DNA of 64,000 nt, from contig NZ_JABKAU010000012.1 in assembly GCF_013377885.1 (NCBI RefSeq), forward strand, positions 1-64,000. The letters are read 5' to 3'. The notes below the pieces were generated by a model. It was not told the origin of the DNA, ran no database searches, and worked only from the letters and a program-made list of their open reading frames with translations. The stretch is from Hymenobacter lapidiphilus (GTDB lineage Bacteria > Bacteroidota > Bacteroidia > Cytophagales > Hymenobacteraceae). Each line of letters opens with the position of its first letter. Position 1 is the stretch's first letter. A program made the position numbers and the translations under genes. This document shows positions 32,800 to 41,532 of the stretch, piece by piece.

Positions 32800-33522
32800 T
32801 TAGGTGCAAGCTGTGAGAACTACCGACCATTGTTCAGCCATAGCTTTTGCAATTCCACTAAAAGTTTTACTACTTTGTTTTTGTGTTATGTTTCTATAAG
32901 TTGCTTTTTGTCCTCTTTTTGCACCTCCAGTATTGGAGGGTAAATAAGGAACGTAATTTTCTTTTATATCAGTAGGTTTTAATTTAGGTAAGTTTTTTAG
33001 CCACAAATGAGTTCTTTTTGAATATTCGTGTCCATACTCATAAGGCTGTATTACTTGCGTTTCTTTTGGCAATCCTACTACTTTTAAAGGCAAAGGATTT
33101 TCTACTGCTATAAATTCAATATTAGCATTTAAGCAATTCATAAAAAACTGTTTTGCATCCATTGCTAATTTCAATCTTTCAGTACAAATATTCCCGGCTG
33201 TTGGAAACATCCATCTTGCACCAGCTCTACTCATAAAAGTACAAGGTGGATGGAATATTCCTAATTTTGGTTTTATTAATTCAATAGCATCAAAAACACT
33301 CATTTGTAAATGCCATTCAGGATGTCCACCGCTACATTGTTGCAAGTCGCAACTGTAAGCCTCTATTCCTAACTGCCTAAATGCTTTTGTAACTTCTTGA
33401 CTTTCTTTGCAACCAACGATAACCCGAAAGCCTGCACCTAACACTGCATTGGCAATATTGGGGCTTCCGTGCTTAATTTGAGCTTTTGTGCTTTCTAATA
33501 TCATTTGTAATAATTTGAACAT
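32800..33522 (-). CDS. AT-rich phage-type cytosine methyltransferase-like protein
   Basis: A 240-residue protein. RVIVGCKESQEVTKAF resembles the start of a SAM-binding Rossmann fold, FHPPCTFMSRAGARW carries HPPC (residues 91-94) in the place of the PCQ loop, and VENPLPLKVV, YEYGHEYSKRTHLWLKNLP follow. This pattern is known from phage proteins annotated as DNA cytosine methyltransferases; activity is uncertain because the classical motifs are reduced. Base composition is very different from all neighbours (about one third G+C by eye, many AAA/ATT/TTA codons), marking recent transfer. It points toward the recombinase gene. Confidence 0.7.
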   Translation of the reverse strand: MFKLLQMILESTKAQIKHGSPNIANAVLGAGFRVIVGCKESQEVTKAFRQLGIEAYSCDLQQCSGGHPEWHLQMSVFDAIELIKPKLGIFHPPCTFMSRAGARWMFPTAGNICTERLKLAMDAKQFFMNCLNANIEFIAVENPLPLKVVGLPKETQVIQPYEYGHEYSKRTHLWLKNLPKLKPTDIKENYVPYLPSNTGGAKRGQKATYRNITQKQSSKTFSGIAKAMAEQWSVVLTACT

Positions 33523-33579
33523 TTGTACTTTCTAATCCCCAACATCGCCAATGCTTTTACGTTAGCCTAAGAATTAGAT

Positions 33580-33620
33580 AAAAGCGGCCGCTACTTCTGA
33601 TGAAGCAGCGGCCGCTTTTT
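33580..33620 (-). terminator. Bidirectional terminator after DUF808 gene
   Basis: A stem of AAAAGCGGCCGC pairing with GCGGCCGCTTTTT gives T tracts on both strands. It ends the leftward DUF808 gene and marks the right limit of the AT-rich insert. Confidence 0.75.
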
Positions 33621-33646
33621 GTTTCTGCCCAAAGTATTCCTGTGCC

Positions 33647-34570
33647 TTACTGCTTGCCCGGCACCACTTTCTTTACCAACCGCACTACCTGGTCAATCAG
33701 AAAACCTAGCGCAAGCCCACCGATACCACTGACCACTACTTTGGCCAGCCACGCCACTACCGGCACCGAGGCCAGCGCCATTTCCAGCTCGTGGAGCAGG
33801 TGGGCCGTGTAAGGAATGCCGTGGGCAATGATTTCAGCCCCCACCCACAGCATGGCGGCGGTGCCCACGTAGCTCAGGATACTCAGGAAGTTAGGCATGA
33901 ATTTCACGATGCCGCGGCCAAATTTCTGAACGCCGGGGCTACCTTCCTTCTGCGCCAGGTGCAGGCCAATATCATCGGCCTTCACAATCAGGCCCACAAA
34001 GCCGTACACGGCCACGGTTATAAACACGGCTACGGCCAGCATCACAACAATCTGGTTCACCAGCGGCGAGTCGACTACCTGGCTGTAGGCAATGGCCATA
34101 ATTTCGGCCGACAGGATGATATCGGTGCGCACGGCCCCGGCAACCCGTTCTTTCTCCAGCTCCTCCGGCGTAATGGTCTGCATCTGCTCACTGTCCGGCT
34201 GCACCTCGGGGTGCTGGCTGAACATCGAGTGCACCTTTTCGTAGCCTTCGTAGCACAGGTACGCGCCGCCCAGCATCAGAATAGGCGTGATGGCCCAGGG
34301 CGCAAAATACCCCAGCACCAACGCTGCCGGCGTGAGGATGAGCAGCTTGTTGAATAGTGATTTTTTGGCAATCTGGAAGATGATGGACAGCTCGCGGGAG
34401 GGATCCAGGCCTACCACGTATTTGGGCGTCACGGCCGTATCATCAATCACGATGCCCGACACCTTACCGGTCGTTTTAGCCACCTGCGCCGGCACATCGT
34501 CCAGGCTGGCTGCACTGACTTTCACCAAAGCCGCCACATCATCTAGTAAAGCAAAAAGTCCGGAGGCCAT
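33647..34570 (-). CDS. DUF808/YedI family inner-membrane protein
   Basis: A 307-residue membrane protein with about six to seven hydrophobic segments. Its start, SGLFALLDDVAALVKVSAASLDDV, followed by a long soluble loop and LCYEGYEKV, is characteristic of the DUF808 (YedI) family. The function is not established. It is a single leftward gene bounded by a terminator and a palindromic repeat. Confidence 0.85.
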   Translation of the reverse strand: MASGLFALLDDVAALVKVSAASLDDVPAQVAKTTGKVSGIVIDDTAVTPKYVVGLDPSRELSIIFQIAKKSLFNKLLILTPAALVLGYFAPWAITPILMLGGAYLCYEGYEKVHSMFSQHPEVQPDSEQMQTITPEELEKERVAGAVRTDIILSAEIMAIAYSQVVDSPLVNQIVVMLAVAVFITVAVYGFVGLIVKADDIGLHLAQKEGSPGVQKFGRGIVKFMPNFLSILSYVGTAAMLWVGAEIIAHGIPYTAHLLHELEMALASVPVVAWLAKVVVSGIGGLALGFLIDQVVRLVKKVVPGKQ

Positions 34571-34602
34571 AAAGTGAGTTGAGTGATTGGGGTATGAAGA
34601 TC

Positions 34603-34747
34603 ATTTAGAAAGTCAAAAGAACGTCATGCCGAGCGAAGTCGAAGCATCTCTACCGCTTCGTTGCAGTTGTTCGACGAAGCGGTAGAGATGCTTCGACTTC
34701 GCTCGGCATGACGTTCTGCTTGATTTTAAGTGCTTTCTGAACAGCTT
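34603..34747. repeat. REP/MITE-like palindrome
   Basis: Degenerate outer ends (TTTAGAAAGT / GCTTTCTGAACAGCTT) and perfect inner arms with AACGTCATGCCGAGCGAAGT and its complement. It is the third member with the TGTTTAGGAAGT-type termini and lies between DUF808 and pta. Confidence 0.8.
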
Positions 34748-34799
34748 CACTGGAGTAATACGGAGACGCGTCTTTGCGTCTTCCTGTTGAATAGTGCCC

Positions 34800-36899
34800 T
34801 TACGCTTCCTGCGCCTGAATGGCCGTCAGCAGCACCGTGTTGTAGATATCGTCCACGGTGCAGCCGCGGCTCAAATCATTCACGGGCTTGTTGAGGCCCT
34901 GCAGCATGGGGCCGATGGCCAGGGCCCCGGTTTCGCGCTGCACGGCTTTATACGTGTTGTTGCCGGTGTTCAGGTCGGGGAAGATGAGCACGCTGGCCTG
35001 GCCCGCTACCGGCGAGCCGGGCAGCTTCTGCTGGCCTACCGCCAGGTCTACGGCCGCGTCGTACTGGATGGGGCCTTCCACGAGCAAATCGGGGCGCAGC
35101 TGCCGTACCAGGGCCGTAGCCTCGCGCACCTTGTCCACGTCGGTGCCCTCGCCTGAGGTGCCCGAGGAGTAGGAGAGCATGGCAATGCGCGGCTCGATGC
35201 CAAAGCGCCGGCTGCTTTCGGCCGACGATATGGCAATTTCGGCCAGCTGGGCGGCGGTGGGGTTGGGGTTCACGGCGCAGTCGCCGAACACCGCCACGCG
35301 GTCGGGCAGGCACATAAAGAACACCGACGACACCACCGACACACCCGGCTTGGTTTTGATGAACTGCAGCGCCGGCCGGATGGTGTGCTGGGTGGTATGT
35401 GCCGCCCCCGACACCATGCCGTCGGCCAGGCCCTTGTACACCAGCATCGAGCCGAAATACGACACGTCCGTCATCAGGTCGCGGGCCATTTCCAGGTTCA
35501 CGCCCTTGCTCTGGCGCAGCTCGTGCAGCGTCTGGGCGAATTCGGGGGCCAGCTCGGAGGTTTGGGGGTTGATGAGCTGCACCCGCGCCGGGTCGAGCGG
35601 GCGGCCCAGGCGGCGGGCGGCGGCCAGTATCTGGTCGGGCTCGCCGAGGATGATGAGTTCCACCACGTCCTGCTCCAGCAGGCGGGCCGCCGCCAGCAAT
35701 ACCCGGTCATCGGTGCCCTCGGGCAGTACAATGCGCTTGCGCTGGGCCCGCGCGCCCTGCAGCAGCTGGTACTGAAACATGTGGGGCGTGAGGCCGCGGG
35801 GCGCAAACGTGCTCAGCTCCTGCAGCAGCCGGGCAGTATCGAAATGGCGCTCGAAGGTTTGGATGGCGAGCCGGATTTTGCTTTCCTGCCCCGGCCCGAT
35901 GCGCGACTGAATGCGGCCCACGCGGGTGGTGGCCTCGAACGTGCCCGGCTCGACCAGCACGATAGGCACCACCTCGGGCAGGCCCTCAATCAGGCGCAGC
36001 ACCGACTCCTCGGGCCGGTAGCCGCCCGAAAGCACCAGCCCGGCCACTCGCGGATAGTTGGCCGAACTGTTGGCCTGCAGGGCCGTGAGCATAATATCGG
36101 CCCGGTCGCCGGGCGTGATGATGAGCACGTTTTCCTGCAGGCGCAGCAGAAAGTTGGGCACCTGCATGGCCCCGTTGATGAAGTGGTCGACGGGGTTGGC
36201 CAGCAACTCGTGCCCGAACAGCAACTCCCCACCCAGCTGCTCCTGAATCTCGCGCATTGTGGGGCTGCGCAGCGCCTGGCTTTCCGGAATAACGGCCAGC
36301 AGCGTGTCGGGCGAAAGTTGGGCCGCCAGCCGGGCCTGCACCTCGGCCAGCTGCTCGGGTGGCACCCGGTTGAGCACCAGGGCCAGCACCCGCACATCCT
36401 CGTTCTCGGCGTCGCGCCTAATGGAAAGAGCTGCATCCACGAGCTGGTCGGCAGTTTTGCCCAGGCCCGATATGAGCAGCATCACCGGAATGCTGAGCGT
36501 GTGGGCCACTTTCCAGTTCAAATCGAGCTCCAGCGCCAGGCCGGTGCCCACGAAATCGGTGCCCTCGACTACCACGAAATCGTGCGCCTCCTCAATCTGT
36601 TTGTAGCGGTGGATGATGGTGTCGAGCAGCTGGCCGGTGCGGCCGCTTTCGAGCAGGCGCAGGGCCTGCTGGCCGGTGTAGGCGTAGGTATCGGCATAGG
36701 GCTGGGGCAGCTGGAAGTGCCGGAGCACCGTGTCGATGTGGGCGTCGGGCTGGTCGGGGCTGCCATCGGCCGGGGTGATGATGGGCTTGAAGTAGCCCAC
36801 CTTCTGGGCCTGGCCCAGCAGCAGGTTCACCAGCCCCAGCGTCAGCACCGATTTGCCGCTGTAAGGCTCGGCGGTGGCAATATAAACGGCTTTGCTCAT
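34800..36899 (-). CDS. pta: Phosphate acetyltransferase, long form
   Basis: A 699-residue, three-domain phosphotransacetylase. Residues 1-220 are a P-loop BioD-like domain (AEPYSGKSVLTLGL), about 225-330 a DRTGG domain and about 370-695 the PTA catalytic domain (LPEGTDDRVL near the start; AVFGDCAVNPNPTAAQLAEIA and LSYSSGTSGEGTDVDKV). It interconverts acetyl-CoA and acetyl phosphate. ackA, its usual partner, is not adjacent. A GC-rich 190-bp region separates it from the divergent crcB. Confidence 0.92.
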   Translation of the reverse strand: MSKAVYIATAEPYSGKSVLTLGLVNLLLGQAQKVGYFKPIITPADGSPDQPDAHIDTVLRHFQLPQPYADTYAYTGQQALRLLESGRTGQLLDTIIHRYKQIEEAHDFVVVEGTDFVGTGLALELDLNWKVAHTLSIPVMLLISGLGKTADQLVDAALSIRRDAENEDVRVLALVLNRVPPEQLAEVQARLAAQLSPDTLLAVIPESQALRSPTMREIQEQLGGELLFGHELLANPVDHFINGAMQVPNFLLRLQENVLIITPGDRADIMLTALQANSSANYPRVAGLVLSGGYRPEESVLRLIEGLPEVVPIVLVEPGTFEATTRVGRIQSRIGPGQESKIRLAIQTFERHFDTARLLQELSTFAPRGLTPHMFQYQLLQGARAQRKRIVLPEGTDDRVLLAAARLLEQDVVELIILGEPDQILAAARRLGRPLDPARVQLINPQTSELAPEFAQTLHELRQSKGVNLEMARDLMTDVSYFGSMLVYKGLADGMVSGAAHTTQHTIRPALQFIKTKPGVSVVSSVFFMCLPDRVAVFGDCAVNPNPTAAQLAEIAISSAESSRRFGIEPRIAMLSYSSGTSGEGTDVDKVREATALVRQLRPDLLVEGPIQYDAAVDLAVGQQKLPGSPVAGQASVLIFPDLNTGNNTYKAVQRETGALAIGPMLQGLNKPVNDLSRGCTVDDIYNTVLLTAIQAQEA

Positions 36900-37087
36900 G
36901 AGTCAGGAGGTTTTCGCGCGGAGATTCGCGGAGAAAGAGAACTGCAAACGCTCCGCACCGGCAAAAATACGCACTACCCGCCCGCCGGCCCGGTTTGCCG
37001 GTTGGCGGCCATTCTTTACCTTGCCGCCGGTAGGGCTCCGGCCGCCAGCGCGGCGGTTACCCGGGGCAGCCCACGTAAGGTACTGGT

Positions 37088-37465
37088 ATGAATAGTTCGG
37101 TGTGGTTTATTGGCCTGGGAGGCTTTATCGGGTCGGTGAGCCGCTACTGGGTGCAGCAGTATTTCCTGCGGCTGATGCCGGGCGCCTTTCCGCTCGGCAC
37201 GTTCGTGGTAAACGTGCTGGGCTGCCTGCTGATTGGCCTGCTGTTGGGCGCTTTCGAGCGGCACACCGCCGTGCCCGCGCCCTGGCGGCTGTTTCTGACG
37301 ACGGGCTTCTGCGGGGGCTTTACCACCTTCTCTACTTTCGCCTACGAAAGCGTGGCGCTGGGCCGCACCGGCGAGTTGCTGCTGCTGGCCCTATATGCGG
37401 CCGGGAGCCTGCTGCTGGGCATGCTGGCGGCTTTCATAGGCGTCTGGGCGGCCCGGTTTATCTAG
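37088..37465 (+). CDS. crcB: Fluoride efflux channel CrcB/Fluc
   Basis: A 125-residue four-helix membrane protein. GGFIGSVSRYW, GTFVVNVLGCLLIG and TTGFCGGFTTFSTFAYE are the Fluc signatures; the Asn in the second and the Phe-box/Thr in the third line the fluoride pore and Na site. It works as a dual-topology dimer exporting fluoride. I found no fluoride riboswitch in the upstream 180 bp; a weak -7 (TACCTTGC) lies at 37017. Confidence 0.92.
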   Translation: MNSSVWFIGLGGFIGSVSRYWVQQYFLRLMPGAFPLGTFVVNVLGCLLIGLLLGAFERHTAVPAPWRLFLTTGFCGGFTTFSTFAYESVALGRTGELLLLALYAAGSLLLGMLAAFIGVWAARFI

Positions 37466-37492
37466 CTCCGGCTATGCTGCGCTAAACGCAAA

Positions 37493-37542
37493 AAAGCCTC
37501 AAAAACTGCATCTGCGAACAGGTGTACAGTTTTTGAGGCTTG
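37493..37542 (-). terminator. Terminator after tRNA-Leu
   Basis: A 15-bp stem, AGCCTCAAAAACTG and CAGTTTTTGAGGCT, is followed on the minus strand by six T residues. It lies about 30 bp downstream of the tRNA 3' end and may also catch crcB transcripts. Confidence 0.7.
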
Positions 37543-37570
37543 ATTTGGGGAAGCTTCTAGAGCTTCCGAG

Positions 37571-37652
37571 TACCCGGAGCCGGAATCGAACCGGCATATC
37601 TCTCGATATCGGTGTTTGAGACCGACGCGTCTACCAGTTCCGCCATCCGGGC
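37571..37652 (-). tRNA. tRNA-Leu (CAA)
   Basis: A complete 82-nt cloverleaf on the minus strand. The acceptor stem is GCCCGGA with TCCGGGT (first pair G-U), with A as discriminator. The anticodon loop CTCAAAC gives anticodon CAA. The variable arm is long (TATC-gaga-GATA), as expected for leucine, and the T arm is GCCGGTTCGATTCCGGC. The CCA end is not encoded. Confidence 0.95.
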
Positions 37653-37676
37653 GTCTATTCCGTTCCGACAGGTAGC

Positions 37677-38219
37677 TTAGGAACGGGCTGCAAACTTAGA
37701 AAGAGATTCGCGAATGCGCAATAGGTAGCGCTTTTTGAGGTAGTAGGTTCGCACCTGCTGCAATGCCTGGGTACGGGAATCACCGGGTAGTCCTTCGTAG
37801 CCGATCAGCACCGGCTCGATGCCAGCATCGAGCGTATCGCTCAATGTGTTAACTTCCGTTTCGACATTGTTTACGATGGCTGGATCGGGCTCAAACTCCA
37901 GCTCCATCAGCTGCTCATTCAGGTCCATTACTTCCATTAAAAAATCGGGCGGCAGGGCCTGCTTGCCTTCTTCCAGCAGGCCGTGGCGGCCCAGAATGTA
38001 GGCCATACGCTGGTCGGGGTGGCTGAGCGTACGGTAAGCATCGGTATTAAGCGTAGCCAAATGCAGAATTTCCTCCTGCCTCTCCGCGCTGGCCGTGCCG
38101 TGGAAATCGGGGTGATACTCCCGGCTCAGGGCGTAGTATTTGCGCTTGAGCGCCGCCTCATCGGGCCGGAACGTTTCGGGCAGCTCGTAGAAATCGAAGT
38201 AGTTGGGCGTTTCGGGCAT
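37677..38219 (-). CDS. hscB: Fe-S assembly co-chaperone HscB
   Basis: A 180-residue J-type co-chaperone. The N-terminal J domain has YALSREYHPDFHG with the HPD motif, and the C-terminal three-helix domain (DFLMEVMDLNEQLMELE) binds the IscU scaffold. It delivers IscU to HscA during Fe-S transfer. hscA and iscU are not adjacent. The gene follows the tRNA-Leu on the same strand, 25 bp from its 5' side. Confidence 0.9.
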   Translation of the reverse strand: MPETPNYFDFYELPETFRPDEAALKRKYYALSREYHPDFHGTASAERQEEILHLATLNTDAYRTLSHPDQRMAYILGRHGLLEEGKQALPPDFLMEVMDLNEQLMELEFEPDPAIVNNVETEVNTLSDTLDAGIEPVLIGYEGLPGDSRTQALQQVRTYYLKKRYLLRIRESLSKFAARS

Positions 38220-38335
38220 GGGGTCGGGGAGAGAGGGGGCGGGCTGCCGGTGAGGCCGGAGGCGACTTAAGCTGTCGGGTTCAACCTGCAGCCGGCCCGA
38301 TAGGTTACGGTGCCCGGCCGAAAAGGGACGCCGGG

Positions 38336-38644
38336 TTAAGCTTTGGCCGGGGCGGGCAGTACGGCCGGCTGTACCGAAAAAGCCAGCGGTGGGGCCGCAA
38401 ACAGGGGCTTGGTAGCCGGCCAGACCTGCCCGAACAGGGCTGAGCGCCGGTACGCATTCAGCGCCTCAACCGACTCCCAATGACTGTGCGTGCAGTACAC
38501 CCGTGGGTCGTCGGCGTCCTGCCACAGCTCTAGGTGGCGGCAGCCCGGCATTTGCCGGATTTGCTCTTCTGAGTCCTGAAAAATGCGCAGGAAGGCAGGT
38601 ACGTGTTCGGGGGCGAAAGTGAGGCGAACAATCCGGATCAGCAT
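38336..38644 (-). CDS. Antibiotic biosynthesis monooxygenase (ABM) domain protein
   Basis: A 102-residue dimeric alpha/beta-barrel (ABM) protein. LIRIVRLTFAPEHVPAFLRIF, LELWQDADDP and CTHSHWESVEALNAYRRS fit the family, which includes small quinone monooxygenases and heme-degrading enzymes as well as many uncharacterised members. The ATG at 38644 is chosen; an upstream ATG at 38713 begins with a similar MLIRI but adds 23 low-quality residues. Substrate unknown. Confidence 0.75.
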   Translation of the reverse strand: MLIRIVRLTFAPEHVPAFLRIFQDSEEQIRQMPGCRHLELWQDADDPRVYCTHSHWESVEALNAYRRSALFGQVWPATKPLFAAPPLAFSVQPAVLPAPAKA

Positions 38645-38768
38645 CGGCTCAACAAATGAAGGGGGAGGTGTGTACTGGGCGCGACTGTCATAGTGGCCGA
38701 TGCGTATTAACATAATGTAAACACGAGAGGTGTTTTCCTGCTTGGTGGGCTGCTAAGCCGTATTTTCT

Positions 38769-39539
38769 TCAGCCCAGGTAGCGCACATCCACCTGCGAGT
38801 CGAAGTGAAGGCCCAAGAGTTCGGAGGCATTACCCTGGTTGATACCGATGCAGAGTCGGTCTTGGCTGTTGAATATGCACACGGCCTCGCCTGGGTCGGC
38901 GGCCTGAAAGTGGGGCGCAACGGAGCGCACAGTTTCGCGGGCGAAGTGGATGGTGAAGGGCCGGTCGCGGCCGATAACTTCGAGGGCCGAGCGGGAAATA
39001 TCGGTTATCAGGTTGCCATAGTGGTCGATGTGTACCACGTGGCCCGTGATGCGGTTGTCCTGTAAGCGCAGCTGGCGGTTGAGCAACTCGTAGGGCTCGG
39101 CCAGTTCGGGGCCGAGGTCGGCCAGCGGCCGACCCTGGGCCAGGTGCACGGCGGCGGGCACCAGCAGGTCGCGGGTGGGGGAGGCGGTAGGCTGCTGGCC
39201 AGGGTTGAGGCGCACGAGCTGTTCGGGTGCGCCGTCGCAGAGTAGGGGCAGTAGGCCATTGTCGGCAGCCACAAAGTAGTGCCCCTGGAAGCGGGCGGCC
39301 AGCCAGGCGGCGTGGGGGGCGCCTAAATCGTTTACGCCCACCAAATGCACGGTGCCGACCGGGAAATCGGCGTACACGGCCCCCAGCACATGCACGGCGT
39401 GGGCAATGTTGAAGGGCTCGATGCCGTGGGTGAGGTCGAGCACCGGCAACTCGGGGGCCAGCTGCAGAATTCGCGCCTTCACAGCGGCCACGTAATGGTC
39501 GCGGTAGCCGAAATCTGACAGAAACGTAATCAAACCCAT
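38769..39539 (-). CDS. SAM hydroxide adenosyltransferase (DUF62)
   Basis: A 256-residue protein of the fluorinase/chlorinase-like family. The N-terminus MGLITFLSDFGYRDHYV, the LDLTHGIEPFNIAHAVHVL segment and VHIDHYGNLITDI are diagnostic. Members without the halide-binding insert hydrolyse S-adenosylmethionine to adenosine and methionine, probably for SAM homeostasis; the Asp-Arg-His triad typical of those enzymes is consistent here but was not aligned. It is divergent from phoH. Confidence 0.85.
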   Translation of the reverse strand: MGLITFLSDFGYRDHYVAAVKARILQLAPELPVLDLTHGIEPFNIAHAVHVLGAVYADFPVGTVHLVGVNDLGAPHAAWLAARFQGHYFVAADNGLLPLLCDGAPEQLVRLNPGQQPTASPTRDLLVPAAVHLAQGRPLADLGPELAEPYELLNRQLRLQDNRITGHVVHIDHYGNLITDISRSALEVIGRDRPFTIHFARETVRSVAPHFQAADPGEAVCIFNSQDRLCIGINQGNASELLGLHFDSQVDVRYLG

Positions 39540-39725
39540 GACCGGAAATTGGGAGTTATTCGTACTATTGCTTTGTCCCCCGTGGGGGTGGCAAAAGTAG
39601 CCCTTTTGCCCGGAATCAGGTCGGGCAACGATAACCCGGGTTTTGCTGTTGTAAGCAGCAGAAGCCTGCATCCGTCGGGCGCTCAGCCCCTTATTTTTCT
39701 CTTCCCGCTTTTAAAATCTTCTAGT

Positions 39726-40742
39726 TTGGTCGAAAAAGTCATCACGTTGGAAAATGTGTCCCTGGTAGAGTTCCTGGGACCCGACAACCAGAATATCCGC
39801 CAGCTTGCGGCGGCCTTCCCGGGCAGCAAAATTGTATCCCGAGGCAACGAAATTAAGATTCAGGGCCAGCCGGCCGTCATCAGCCGCATCAACGAAATCC
39901 TGTCGGCACTAATCGAGCATTACCACGAGTACGGCACCATCACCGATAAAACTGTAAACCAGTACCTGTCCTCGGCCAATGAGGAAGTGGAGGAGGCCCG
40001 CATGGCGGCCGCGCCCGACGTGATTCTGTTCGGTGCCAAGGGCGGCGTTATAAAGGCCCGCACCGCCAACCAGCAGCGGTTGGTGGAGGCCGTAATAAAG
40101 AACGACTTGGTGTTTGCGCTCGGGCCGGCTGGTACGGGCAAAACATACATTTCGGTAGCCTTGGCCGTGCGCGCGCTCAAGAACAAGGAGGTCAAGAAGA
40201 TCATCATCTCGCGCCCCGTAGTGGAGGCCGGCGAAAGCCTGGGCTTTCTGCCTGGTGATATGAAGGAGAAAGTTGATCCCTACCTGCGGCCCATTTATGA
40301 TGCGCTGGAGGATATGCTGCCGCCCGAGAAGTTCAAGTTCTACATGGAGAACAAGACCATCGAAATTGCGCCATTGGCCTACATGCGCGGCCGCACGCTC
40401 AACCACGCTTTTGTGCTGCTCGATGAAGCCCAGAACACCACGCCTTCGCAGTTGAAGATGTTTCTGACCCGCATGGGCCCCCACGCCAAGGTAATGGTGA
40501 ATGGCGACCGGAGTCAGATTGACCTGCCTACCAAGCAGAAGTCCGGCCTCAACCAAGCCCTCGATATTCTGCGCGACGTGCCCGGCATCGGCTTCATAGA
40601 AATGACAGCCGACGACGTGGTGCGCCACCGTTTGGTAAAGGAAATCGTGCTGGCCTACGACCAGTTCGATACCGAGCAGGAGCAGGAACGCGCCGACCAG
40701 GCCAACCGCCCCGTGCGCCCCGCCCAACGCCGCAGCGAGTAG
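39726..40742 (+). CDS. PhoH family ATPase
   Basis: About 338 residues from a TTG start at MVEKVITLENVS. An N-terminal KH-like segment (residues 10-75) precedes a RecA-like ATPase with Walker A GPAGTGKTYISVALA, the ISRPVVEAGESLGFLPG loop and Walker B LLDEAQNTTPSQLKMFLTRMG. Proteins of this type are probable RNA helicase/nuclease partners and are often linked to ybeY. The true start could be further upstream, since the open frame reaches 39549; the family usually begins near the chosen site. Confidence 0.87.
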   Translation: MVEKVITLENVSLVEFLGPDNQNIRQLAAAFPGSKIVSRGNEIKIQGQPAVISRINEILSALIEHYHEYGTITDKTVNQYLSSANEEVEEARMAAAPDVILFGAKGGVIKARTANQQRLVEAVIKNDLVFALGPAGTGKTYISVALAVRALKNKEVKKIIISRPVVEAGESLGFLPGDMKEKVDPYLRPIYDALEDMLPPEKFKFYMENKTIEIAPLAYMRGRTLNHAFVLLDEAQNTTPSQLKMFLTRMGPHAKVMVNGDRSQIDLPTKQKSGLNQALDILRDVPGIGFIEMTADDVVRHRLVKEIVLAYDQFDTEQEQERADQANRPVRPAQRRSE

Positions 40743-40824
40743 TTACTTCAGCTGTTAGCCATTAGCTGACAGCTGTTAGCTTGACTGCCTTTCAGGTTGA
40801 GCATGTCGCGCATCGAGCGAGAAC

Positions 40825-40878
40825 GAAGGACCTATATAGAAGCCCGTATCTGATGATGGCTTCTTATATAGGTCCTTC
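40825..40878. repeat. Degraded member of palindromic family
   Basis: GAAGGACCTATATAGAAGCC and its near-complement (40858-40878) form a stem. The right flank GCGTCAGGATGAC retains the family core and the left flank is decayed, so this looks like an ageing copy. Confidence 0.65.
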
Positions 40879-40939
40879 CTGCGTCAGGATGACAACGGCG
40901 CGTTTACTTTTGACTTTTACCTTCTTGACTTCGATTCTT

Positions 40940-41371
40940 ATGCAAGTCCGCCGCATTACCACCGACGCCGACCTGGAAGCGGCGCTGGCCATCCGCCATA
41001 CCGTGTTCGTGCTGGGCCAGAACGTGCCCGCCGACCTGGAGCACGACGCCCACGACCGCACCGATGCCACCCACTATCTGGCCCTCACGGCCGCCGGCCA
41101 GCCCTGCGGTGCTGCCCGCTGGCGTCTTACCGAAGCCGGCGTGAAGCTGGAGCGTTTCGCGGTGCTGGCCGAGTACCGCAACCAGCAAGCCGGAGCAGCT
41201 CTGCTCGCCGCCGTGCTGCATGACGTGCAAGCGGCTCATCCGGCTGCTTTTGTGTACCTGAATGCCCAACTGCCCGCCGTGCGCTTCTACGAACGCCACG
41301 GCTTCACGAAAGCGGGTAATCTGTTCGAGGAAGCTGGTATCGGGCATTACAAAATGAGCTGGCAGGGATAG
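40940..41371 (+). CDS. GNAT family N-acetyltransferase
   Basis: A 143-residue GNAT of the ElaA/YjcF type. VRRITTDADLEAALAIRHTVFVLGQNVP is the typical start, LERFAVLAEYRNQQAGAALL holds the acetyl-CoA pyrophosphate loop, and LNAQLPAVRFYERHGFTKAG completes the fold. The acceptor is unknown. The ATG at 40940 is chosen because the upstream frame runs through a palindromic repeat. Confidence 0.85.
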   Translation: MQVRRITTDADLEAALAIRHTVFVLGQNVPADLEHDAHDRTDATHYLALTAAGQPCGAARWRLTEAGVKLERFAVLAEYRNQQAGAALLAAVLHDVQAAHPAAFVYLNAQLPAVRFYERHGFTKAGNLFEEAGIGHYKMSWQG

Positions 41372-41532
41372 AAGGCCGGCATTACCCCACCGCTTTTTCA
41401 TCGTGGCAGGACACCGGTAGTCTTTGCGGTTTCAACTATTTTCTACACCTTGATTACCCGCTGCCTGCCCTAGCCAAACCGCCCGGTCGAAAGCTGTCAG
41501 CTATCAGCTAAACGCCAGCAGCCTAAAAGCTT

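Noticed and set aside
33523-33579. Attachment site at the right end of the AT-rich cassette
   Set aside because: GTTAGCC near 33560 looks like a core at first sight but has no direct or inverted partner of useful length at the left end.
31619-33580. A classical integron (IntI plus attC cassette)
   Set aside because: The recombinase lacks the integron-specific insert before the HxxR box, and only one partial attC-like core (ACCTAAC) was found without a matching GTTRRRY.
36900-37087. Fluoride riboswitch upstream of crcB
   Set aside because: No sequence resembling the conserved pseudoknot core was found in the 190-bp region.
35385-37091. Open frame of about 570 codons opposite pta
   Set aside because: It mirrors the codon pattern of pta, has no family signature and would overlap the crcB promoter.
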